Shown in pieces: positions 1 through 4,747 of a DNA stretch of 5,365 nt; position 1 is the stretch's first letter, and each line of letters starts with the position of its first letter. The stretch comes from an uncultured Opitutia bacterium. GTDB lineage: Bacteria; Verrucomicrobiota; Verrucomicrobiia; Opitutales; UBA953. The stretch spans positions 1-5,365 of the forward strand of contig CAIYAN010000120.1 of the NCBI GenBank assembly GCA_903924185.1, given 5' to 3'. A program made the position numbers and the translations under genes. Below the pieces are notes generated by a model that was not told where the DNA came from, made no database searches, and saw only the letters and a list, made by a program, of their open reading frames with translations.

Positions 1-1
1 G

Positions 2-1267
2 GACAGCACGGACCATAACCTCCCGCTCCTCGTCTGGACGGGTATCCGCGAACTCCCGCTCCCGGCCTTGGTCGATGTCGCACACGTCTGCCGCGTCCCG
101 CAGGTCAGCAAACTTATCGCACGTCGACTCGCCGAAGCCTCGGATAAGCAGCCGGAACCCTTGAATGAACTCTTGGCGGGCGCGGCGGACATGCCGGATG
201 GCCATGGACCGCTCGTGGCTGGCTTGGTGGATGGACTCAAAGGCTGGCGCAAGGCGAAGAAGCCCGTCGCGTGGGATAAATTCGTCGCGTCGATTCCTGC
301 GTCCGACGTCACCGCCCTTGATGCGGTCCGCCAGCTCAACGTATTGTTCGGTGACGGCTTGGCCCTGGAGGCCGTGCGCAAGATTGCCTTGGATGATAAA
401 GCCCTCACCGAGCAGCGCCGGGTCGCCTTGCTGGCGCTCATCGAAGCCAACGACGGGAACCTCCGGGCCGATTGCGAGAAACTCCTTTCCGTGCGTGGGG
501 TCGCCATGGAGGCTATCCAAGGCCTCACGAAGTTTGATGACCCCGCTGTCGCGAAAAAGATCCTCTCGCGCTACCCGCAGCTCTATCCGCACGAACGCCC
601 GCAGGCCATCATGGCGCTCGTTTCTCGTCCCAAGTTCGCACAGGAACTCCTTGGTGCGATGGCGGAAGGCAAAGTAGCGAAGTCAGACCTTGGGTCGGCC
701 GCCGCGCGGCAGATACGTGGCTTCAAAGACGCCAAGTTAACGGCGCAGCTCGTGGCTGTGTGGGGCGAAGCGCGGGAGACTCCGGCGGACAAGTTGCAGC
801 TCATTACTGAACTTAAGGCGCGGCACACGCCAGACTTTTTAGCGAAAGCGGATATAGCGCAGGGCAGGGCCCTCTATGCGGGCGTGTGTGGGCAGTGCCA
901 CAAGCTCTTTGGGGAAGGCGGCGTGATTGGACCGGACCTCACGGGCAGCGGACGACGCAACCTTGATTATTTGCTGCAAAACATTGTGGACCCGAACGCC
1001 GTCGTCGACGCCGCGTACTACCTCAATACCATCACCATGAAAGACGGACGCGTCCTCAGTGGCATCGTCGGTGCGCAGACCGAGCGCACGCTCACGCTGC
1101 GTTCGATTGGCCAAGAAACTACGCTCGACAAGACCGACATCGTGAAGCGCGAAACCCTGCCCATTTCACTAATGCCCGAGGCCCTCTTACAGGCCTTTTC
1201 TTCCGAGCAGCAACGCGACCTCTTAGCCTATCTCATGTCCGAAACTGGCACCAAGGCAGGGAAGTAG
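2..1267 (+). CDS. PVC-type c-type cytochrome domain protein, C-terminal part (5' end outside window)
   Basis: Partial gene, open from the first in-frame codon at position 2, giving 421 visible residues. A TTG at 68 is not the true start, because the frame continues upstream with family-like sequence (NLPLLVWTGIR). Residues 1 to about 280 are mostly helical, HEAT-like sequence. From about residue 285 comes the haem-binding domain typical of Pirellula/Verrucomicrobium (TIGR02603 type): CGQCH at residues 296-300 gives two Cys for covalent haem c and the proximal His, followed by GPDLTG, NIVDPNAVV, a small beta region (MKDGRVLSGIV) and SLMPEALL. Met391 in SLMPE is the probable distal haem ligand. 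Full-length relatives often carry an N-terminal beta-propeller 'membrane-bound dehydrogenase' domain and are exported, so the protein probably acts in periplasmic electron transfer, perhaps in sugar or alcohol oxidation. The domain assignment is secure; the substrate is unknown. No terminator fits between its stop and the convergent gene at 1271. Confidence 0.9.
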   Translation, partial: DSTDHNLPLLVWTGIRELPLPALVDVAHVCRVPQVSKLIARRLAEASDKQPEPLNELLAGAADMPDGHGPLVAGLVDGLKGWRKAKKPVAWDKFVASIPASDVTALDAVRQLNVLFGDGLALEAVRKIALDDKALTEQRRVALLALIEANDGNLRADCEKLLSVRGVAMEAIQGLTKFDDPAVAKKILSRYPQLYPHERPQAIMALVSRPKFAQELLGAMAEGKVAKSDLGSAAARQIRGFKDAKLTAQLVAVWGEARETPADKLQLITELKARHTPDFLAKADIAQGRALYAGVCGQCHKLFGEGGVIGPDLTGSGRRNLDYLLQNIVDPNAVVDAAYYLNTITMKDGRVLSGIVGAQTERTLTLRSIGQETTLDKTDIVKRETLPISLMPEALLQAFSSEQQRDLLAYLMSETGTKAGK

Positions 1268-1270
1268 TCC

Positions 1271-1924
1271 TCACCCCTCATCGGTTTGCTTGGCAACGAG
1301 GCCGGCGTGGGGGCGGCCTACGGCGTGGGCGGGGCGGAAATCGGCGAGCCATGCTGGGCCGGGACCTTGGCCACGGTTGGAGGTGTCGAGGCGGTGGGTA
1401 GCGCCGGTAAAGAAATGGATGACCGTTTCGAGGCGCCCCCAGAAATCGACAGATTCCAAGATTGGGTTCACCAGGTTAGTGGTCGGGCAGTAGTTGGTGT
1501 TCTTCGGGTCGGTGTGGTGGAGTGCATGTTGCCGGGGCGTCTGCAGCACGTGGATGTCTTGGAAGAAGGCGACGATGGGGCCAACCTCTGCACGGGTCAT
1601 ATGCGACCATTTGTGAATCTGGTTCGCGTTGATGTTAATCAGGACAAACAGCCCCAGCTGCCAACTGAGGTAGCCGAGCCAAGCCGCCCCGCTGAGAATC
1701 ACCACCCCAAGCAACAAGAGGTCCCAGGAGCTTTGCCACCAGTTATTCTTCGTGAAGAGCCGCGGGTAGTGGTGGTGAACAATGTTTGGCTTGATCATCA
1801 GCGGCCCGAAGAAGGGTGTTTTTTCGGTGCCGTAGGCGTCTTCTAGCCAATGGGCGAGGCCGGCCACAAAATCGGCCAGCATGATGACGCCCAGCACTTG
1901 GAGAATGATCTGGAGGATGGCCAT
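1271..1924 (-). CDS. carF: CarF/TMEM189-family lipid desaturase (plasmanylethanolamine desaturase-like)
   Basis: A 217-residue integral membrane protein. It has an N-terminal hydrophobic helix (residues 1-24), a second hydrophobic block at about 68-100, and the His-rich pattern of the lipid-desaturase family: His25 in AGLAHWLED, His50-52 in PNIVHHHYP, His104 and His108 in NQIHKWSH, His125, and His133/136/137 in HALHHTDPKNTNYC. These residues probably bind a di-iron centre. In Myxococcus CarF and human TMEM189/PEDS1, this family converts plasmanyl to plasmenyl ether lipids (plasmalogens) in an oxygen-dependent step. In Myxococcus that is needed for the singlet-oxygen response. The protein is shorter than those homologues (about 270-280 residues), mostly at the N-terminus, and the last ~30 residues look unconserved. 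ATG at 1924 is preferred because the hydrophobic helix follows directly. No Shine-Dalgarno sequence precedes it, and the predicted leader is only about 12 nt. A LysR gene diverges from it. Family sure; exact lipid substrate inferred. Confidence 0.88.
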   Translation of the reverse strand: MAILQIILQVLGVIMLADFVAGLAHWLEDAYGTEKTPFFGPLMIKPNIVHHHYPRLFTKNNWWQSSWDLLLLGVVILSGAAWLGYLSWQLGLFVLININANQIHKWSHMTRAEVGPIVAFFQDIHVLQTPRQHALHHTDPKNTNYCPTTNLVNPILESVDFWGRLETVIHFFTGATHRLDTSNRGQGPGPAWLADFRPAHAVGRPHAGLVAKQTDEG

Positions 1925-1942
1925 ACGTTTCGGTCGTCATCC

Positions 1943-1972
1943 ATTATACCCACCCCAAGCCCGCTGCGTTAA
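1943..1972 (-). promoter_or_regulatory. Predicted sigma70-like promoter of the CarF-family gene
   Basis: Read on the minus strand, a perfect -10 TATAAT lies at 1948-1943. A -35-like TTAACG (4 of 6 matches to TTGACA) lies at 1972-1967, with an 18-bp spacer. The start of transcription would fall near 1936, leaving about 12 nt before the ATG at 1924. The -10 is strong, the -35 is only fair. Confidence 0.5.
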
Positions 1973-1973
1973 T

Positions 1974-1982
1974 TGATATAAT
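1974..1982 (+). promoter_or_regulatory. Predicted extended -10 promoter of the LysR-type gene
   Basis: TGATATAAT contains a perfect TATAAT (1977-1982) preceded by the TGn extension, which can replace a -35 box; none is evident at the right distance. Transcription would start near 1989, giving a leader of about 68 nt. The element sits one base from the -35 box of the opposing promoter, so one polymerase would block the other. GATAAT at 2006-2011 is a possible second -10. Confidence 0.5.
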
Positions 1983-1983
1983 C

Positions 1984-1996
1984 GATAGGGCCTATC
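1984..1996. promoter_or_regulatory. Perfect dyad, candidate operator in the LysR/CarF control region
   Basis: GATAGG-G-CCTATC has 6-bp perfect arms around one central base. It covers the predicted +1 (about 1989) of the regulator promoter and lies just upstream of the CarF-gene promoter. T1982 and A1994 give a T-N11-A spacing, the loose core of LysR-type binding sites. The position is what autorepression plus control of the divergent gene would need. That it is the LysR site is inferred from position and symmetry only. Confidence 0.42.
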
Positions 1997-2056
1997 AGCA
2001 AAGGGGATAATGGTCGTTGCGCTGTTCCCTCCGCCGCTAAATATGCCCCCACCCCG

Positions 2057-2977
2057 ATGAATGTCCATCACCTTGAATTATTCTATTACGTCGCCAAGCA
2101 TGGGGGAATTAGCGCGGCCGTTCGGCATATCCCGTATGGCATTCAGCAACCAGCCGTCAGCGGGCAGATGGCGGCTTTGGAGTCTAATCTAGGGGTTCGC
2201 CTTTTCGAGCGCTCGCCCTTTCGCCTGACTGCCCCGGGCCGCAAACTGTATGCTCAGATTGAAACCTTCTTCGCGGGTTTGGATGGGCTCGAAGGGCAAC
2301 TCCGCGACACCGATCGGCCTGAGTTGAGATTGGCCGCTTCGGAACTCGTGCTGCGTCTCCATATCTCGACTGTCACCCAGCGTCTACGGGCGCGCTACCC
2401 GAAGTTACTGCTTAGTTTAACCCCGGGTTATCAAGCGCAGTTTGAGACCTGGTTGCGCGATGGCCTGATCGATCTTGCCATCGTGCCCATTGAGGCGCGG
2501 CCGAAGGGCCGCCAGAGTCTCCTCCGGCTCGCCCGGGTTCCCCTTGTCTTACTGGTACCCAAATCGTCGCCGCTCCGGAGTGCCGCCGACCTTTGGAAAC
2601 AAAAGAAGATTCGGGAGCCGCTGGTGAGTATGCCGGCGGCCAGTAGCGTCACGCGCAGTTTCCTGCGCGAACTCCGTAAACTCGGCGTTACGTGGGCGCA
2701 GTCCGTTGAAGTCACCTCCATGGAGATGGTCACGAGCTATGTCGCCAACGGGGAAGGGTTGGGGTTGAACCTCGCGATCCCGGAGGCGATTGCGCACCCC
2801 GAAGTCCGCGTCCTACCGCTCCCGGGTTTTACCCCGATGGAAATCGGCCTCCGCTGGAACGGCGACCCGTCGCCTTTGCTTCGCGATACCATCGCTGGCT
2901 TTCAACAGTATACCCGGGAGACGTGGCCCGACTGGGTGATCGAGGACGCCCTCCCAGCCCAGAAAAAGCGGAAGTAG
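2057..2977 (+). CDS. LysR-type transcriptional regulator
   Basis: At 306 residues, the usual length for the family. The N-terminal winged helix-turn-helix spans about residues 4-65 (LELFYYVAKHGGISAAV, then QQPAVSGQMAALESNLGVRLFER and LTAPG), with the HTH itself at about 18-37. A linker helix follows, and then a periplasmic-binding-like effector domain from about 89 to 295. The segment RHIPYGIQQPAVSGQ is about two residues longer than the common RLHVSQPALSRQ form, a variant I associate with Verrucomicrobia. The C-terminus is basic (KKRK). ATG at 2057 is chosen because the conserved LysR N-terminus begins immediately; the upstream C-rich sequence offers no Shine-Dalgarno. It is transcribed away from the CarF-family gene across 132 bp, the classic layout for a LysR protein regulating its neighbour and itself. 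The effector cannot be read from the sequence. No clear terminator follows the stop. Confidence 0.92.
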   Translation: MNVHHLELFYYVAKHGGISAAVRHIPYGIQQPAVSGQMAALESNLGVRLFERSPFRLTAPGRKLYAQIETFFAGLDGLEGQLRDTDRPELRLAASELVLRLHISTVTQRLRARYPKLLLSLTPGYQAQFETWLRDGLIDLAIVPIEARPKGRQSLLRLARVPLVLLVPKSSPLRSAADLWKQKKIREPLVSMPAASSVTRSFLRELRKLGVTWAQSVEVTSMEMVTSYVANGEGLGLNLAIPEAIAHPEVRVLPLPGFTPMEIGLRWNGDPSPLLRDTIAGFQQYTRETWPDWVIEDALPAQKKRK

Positions 2978-3317
2978 GGTGAGGGGTTCCCTTCATTGGC
3001 TTTGCGGCGCGTTTCTGTTAGGTAGGGCGTCTATGAAGAGACCTAGGAATAAGTCACGGTTGCGCTCAGTTCGCGCCTTTACGCGGCCATCAACTGCAGG
3101 TCTCAAAAGTGAGCTAATGGTATTCCGCTCGCTCATGTTTAGATATAGTAAGGCCTTAGCCTGTTTAGCCCGCTAACCCTTCGTAGCATCCTGACGAGCG
3201 AGGGTTAAGCCCAAGAAGCGCCGTAAGTAGCTCGGTTTCGCAGGTTTTCAGGCTAAGAGCCCTTATCTTTCGTTTTGACGCAGGGGCGGGGAGTCCCATC
3301 GTCAGACGACTCAGGAC
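2978..3317. other. 340-bp gene-free stretch between the LysR gene and the tRNA, rich in inverted repeats
   Basis: No convincing protein is encoded here. It contains several inverted repeats: GAGACCT/AGGTCTC (3038-3044 and 3098-3104), TGAGC/GCTCA (3110-3114 and 3131-3135), the 10-bp palindrome TAAGGCCTTA (3149-3158), the nested structure at 3155-3257, and TCGTC-A-GACGA (3299-3309) directly before the tRNA. TTGACG at 3275-3280 could be a -35 box for the tRNA, but the best -10 at 16-bp spacing (CATCGT, 3297-3302) is poor. I did not recognise 6S RNA, tmRNA, SRP RNA or RNase P RNA on either strand. Confidence 0.5.
3155..3257. repeat. Nested inverted repeats, possible structured RNA of unknown type
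   Basis: An outer 9-bp perfect repeat pairs CTTAGCCTG (3155-3163) with CAGGCTAAG (3249-3257). Inside it, 3172-3180 pairs with 3201-3210 (TAACCCT with AGGGTTA, extended by two pairs across one bulge). A further TCGT/ACGA pairing at 3181-3184 and 3194-3197 closes a 9-nt loop. Two stacked helices in 103 nt of otherwise gene-free DNA are compatible with a small RNA or a long leader, but strand and identity cannot be decided. Confidence 0.3.
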
Positions 3318-3388
3318 AGTCCGATGGTGTAATGGTAGCACAGGAGATTCTGATTCTCCTTGTCTAGGTTCAAATCCTAGTCGGACTA
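3318..3388 (+). tRNA. trnQ: tRNA-Gln (anticodon CUG)
   Basis: A complete 71-nt cloverleaf. The acceptor stem AGTCCGA (3318-3324) pairs perfectly with TCGGACT (3381-3387), with discriminator A at 3388. The D-arm is GTGTAATGGTAGCAC with U8, A14, G18 and G19 in place. The anticodon stem GGAGA/TCTCC encloses loop TTCTGAT with anticodon CTG at 3350-3352, which reads CAG. The T-arm is CTAGG-TTCAAAT-CCTAG. The 3' CCA is not encoded (TTT follows), so it must be added enzymatically. The first acceptor pair is A1-U72, unlike the U1-A72 pair of the well-studied bacterial tRNA-Gln. It stands alone and is followed 13 nt later by a terminator. Confidence 0.97.
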
Positions 3389-3401
3389 TTTCTGAAACCC
3401 G

Positions 3402-3425
3402 AAGCCCTCCGCGTGGAGGGCTTTT
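3402..3425 (+). terminator. Rho-independent terminator after tRNA-Gln
   Basis: AAGCCCTCC (3402-3410) pairs perfectly with GGAGGGCTT (3415-3423) around loop GCGT, and a T run covers 3422-3425. It ends tRNA transcription. On the opposite strand the hairpin is followed by CGGGTTT, a poor U-tract, so it is at best a weak terminator for the convergent gene ending at 3462. Confidence 0.88.
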
Positions 3426-3461
3426 CCGTGCCTATTTCGTGGCCTAGAGCCGCCGAGCGAA

Positions 3462-4583
3462 TCAGCGGTCGTTCCAGAGGATGAGCAAGTTCTTGGTCTG
3501 GCGACCGGCGACGATGAGGTCGGGCTTGCCGTCGCCGTTGAGGTCGGCGGCCTTGAAATCTTCGACCGCGATCTCCTTGGTCGTCAGCGTGCTTGTGCGC
3601 CAGGTCTTGCCGGCGGCGTCGAGCGGGGTCAGCAGGCGGATGCCCGGGTCAGTGCCGCGCCAGCCGACGACGTATTGGTCGGAGCCTGTCCCGAGGAAGT
3701 CAGCGACGGCGACCGCGTGGCCTTCCTTGAAACCATCGAGCAACGGTTGGCGGACCCACTTGCCGTCGGCGTCTTGCGTGTAAACGGCGGAAGTCGTGCC
3801 ATGGAAGGGCTCGACCGTCGCAAGGAAGCGTTGGCCGTTGGCAAGTTTGCCGTCGCGCAGTTCGCCCGTTGGGACGGTCGTGAGCGCCGTGTTGGTCCAA
3901 GCGCCGGCCTTGAAGGAGTTGAGCCAGATGCCTTCCTTGGAGCCGGAAAGGATTTCCTGGGCAGGGCTAGCGCTCCAGCGCGTCGGTTGGAGGTTATGCG
4001 TCACGTGGCCGACTTCGTTGACCACGGTGAGTTTCCAGGGCTGCTTGGGGTCGGCAGGCTTTTCATAGGCAATCATCTTGGCCCCGACTCCGGCGTTATT
4101 CTTGTTGGCGCGGCCGTGGAGCGGTTGGACGACGAGGTCCCAGCGCTTAGCGTCAATCTGCACCCATTGCATCCGGTGGACCGTCGGCTCATGCGGTAAG
4201 GCGATAGCTTCCCATTTCTGCGTCGGGTCGGCGGGAGGCTTTAAGTAGAAAACCGCCCCGCTATTGACCGTATCGGAAGGATTCCAGCCGGCGCCGACGG
4301 CAATCTCACATTTACCTTCGACGACTTGGGCTGCGATGCAGACGTGGTCGAGCTTCGTTAGGTTCTCGGCGATGATATGCTTCTTCCAGGTCGGGTTCTG
4401 GTACCACTGCACCGTGTGTTGGTCGGCCAAGATGATATCAGGCTTCCCGTCGCCATCGACGTCGGCAATCGCGAGCCCGTAGCCGATGGAGACCTTATCA
4501 ATCTCTTGCAGTCGAAACTTGGGTTCCGCCGGGGCGGCGAGGACGAGTAGGGGGCAGAGCGATAGCAGCGGGGTCAGCTTCAT
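3462..4583 (-). CDS. Secreted FG-GAP/VCBS-repeat beta-propeller protein
   Basis: A 373-residue protein with a Sec signal peptide: Met-Lys, a hydrophobic core at about residues 3-17, and probable cleavage around 16-19 (VLAAPA). Two FG-GAP calcium-binding loops bracket the mature protein: DVDGDGKPD at 41-49 and DLNGDGKPD at 347-355. A degenerate third (VADFLGTGSDQYVVGWRG) lies near residue 300. This suggests a closed, probably seven-bladed propeller with Ca2+ sites. The interior has scattered conserved-looking His motifs (HEPTVHRMQW, VGHVTHNLQ, EPFHGTT, EGHAVAVADF). The EGHAV...VGWRG pattern recalls the propeller of aldos-2-ulose dehydratase-type proteins, but a catalytic role is speculative. 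ATG at 4583 is chosen because the signal peptide follows at once; no Shine-Dalgarno is visible. It diverges from the Tat-exported phosphoesterase gene at 4748. Fold and export are well supported; function is not known. Confidence 0.87.
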   Translation of the reverse strand: MKLTPLLSLCPLLVLAAPAEPKFRLQEIDKVSIGYGLAIADVDGDGKPDIILADQHTVQWYQNPTWKKHIIAENLTKLDHVCIAAQVVEGKCEIAVGAGWNPSDTVNSGAVFYLKPPADPTQKWEAIALPHEPTVHRMQWVQIDAKRWDLVVQPLHGRANKNNAGVGAKMIAYEKPADPKQPWKLTVVNEVGHVTHNLQPTRWSASPAQEILSGSKEGIWLNSFKAGAWTNTALTTVPTGELRDGKLANGQRFLATVEPFHGTTSAVYTQDADGKWVRQPLLDGFKEGHAVAVADFLGTGSDQYVVGWRGTDPGIRLLTPLDAAGKTWRTSTLTTKEIAVEDFKAADLNGDGKPDLIVAGRQTKNLLILWNDR

Positions 4584-4616
4584 GGATAAGGACTAAGCCG
4601 TCCGACCCCACCTGTC

Positions 4617-4638
4617 CACCGCGGTTCCCTCCGCGGTG
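4617..4638. repeat. Perfect 8-bp hairpin upstream of the FG-GAP gene
   Basis: CACCGCGG (4617-4624) pairs with CCGCGGTG (4631-4638) around TTCCCT. No T run follows on either strand, so it is not a typical terminator. It would lie in the leader of the FG-GAP gene if transcription starts further upstream. Its right arm shares GGTG (4635-4638) with the larger palindrome, so the two folds exclude each other. Confidence 0.55.
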
Positions 4639-4704
4639 CCATACCTGAATAATGGGGTCAGGCACCAACATTGGGGTCTGACCCCATTGTCAGGGTGTGG
4701 CACC
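4635..4704. repeat. REP-like 70-nt imperfect palindrome
   Basis: The outer arms 4635-4648 (GGTGCCATACCTGA) and 4690-4704 (TCAGGGTGTGGCACC) pair with one bulged G and one G-U. The inner arms 4651-4661 (AATGGGGTCAG) and 4678-4688 (CTGACCCCATT) pair perfectly over 11 bp, leaving a 16-nt loop (4662-4677). The loop and inner arm also form a local palindrome, TGGGGTC-T-GACCCCA (4672-4686), and GGCACC occurs twice as a direct repeat (4661-4666 and 4699-4704). This GGGGTCAG/CTGACCCC plus GGCACC composition resembles REP elements mobilised by IS200-like RAYT transposases. No transposase is present here, so it would be a non-autonomous copy. Only one copy is visible in the window. Confidence 0.62.
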
Positions 4705-4731
4705 TATATGGGTTTGAGGTGGCTCCGTGCT

Positions 4732-4746
4732 CGGCTAGAAAAGCCG
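4732..4746 (+). promoter_or_regulatory. Small hairpin at the phosphoesterase start codon
   Basis: CGGCT (4732-4736) pairs with AGCCG (4742-4746) around AGAAA, ending one base before the ATG at 4748. The loop holds the only purine-rich stretch that might serve as a weak ribosome-binding site, so folding could limit initiation. It also contains an in-frame TAG at 4736-4738. Functional effect is inferred. Confidence 0.3.
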
Positions 4747-4747
4747 G

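Larger units (their letters stand above)
1941..2013. repeat. Inverted repeat flanking the divergent promoters
   Basis: CCATTATACCC (1941-1951) and GGGGATAATGG (2003-2013) are inverted copies matching at 10 of 11 positions, 51 bp apart. The left copy contains the -10 box of the CarF-family gene; the right copy contains a GATAAT on the opposite strand. They may be second regulator contacts or simply two similar -10 regions. Confidence 0.35.

Noticed and set aside
68..1267. TTG at 68 as the start of the cytochrome gene
   Set aside because: The same frame is open to position 2 and encodes family-like residues (NLPLLVWTGIR), so the gene begins upstream of the window.
1286..1846. 186-residue open frame antisense to the CarF-family gene
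   Set aside because: No recognisable domain; it mirrors a well-supported membrane desaturase with intact His motifs.
1743..1940. 65-residue frame starting upstream of the CarF start on the same strand
   Set aside because: It overlaps the N-terminal part of the desaturase in another frame, has no family features, and its ATG at 1940 lies upstream of the predicted transcript start near 1936.
2979..3176. 65-residue open frame (GTG start) after the LysR gene
   Set aside because: Basic, low-information sequence with no ribosome-binding site and no resemblance to a family; the inverted repeats in the region explain it no better as a gene.
3299..3309. TCGTC-A-GACGA palindrome before the tRNA as an operator
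   Set aside because: Short arms and no partner gene or family to link it to; kept only as a note in the intergenic annotation.
2978..3388. tmRNA or other housekeeping RNA spanning the gap and the T-arm at 3364-3380
   Set aside because: The T-arm belongs to a complete, canonical tRNA-Gln cloverleaf, and no tmRNA 5' end or tag frame ending in ALAA was found.
3675..4199. 174-residue open frame antisense to the FG-GAP gene
   Set aside because: Shadow of the strand with a signal peptide and two FG-GAP calcium loops; no motif of its own.
4687..4710. TTGTCA (4687-4692) and TATATG (4705-4710) as a promoter for the phosphoesterase
   Set aside because: The spacer is only 12 bp and the -10 match is weak; both lie in or next to the palindrome.
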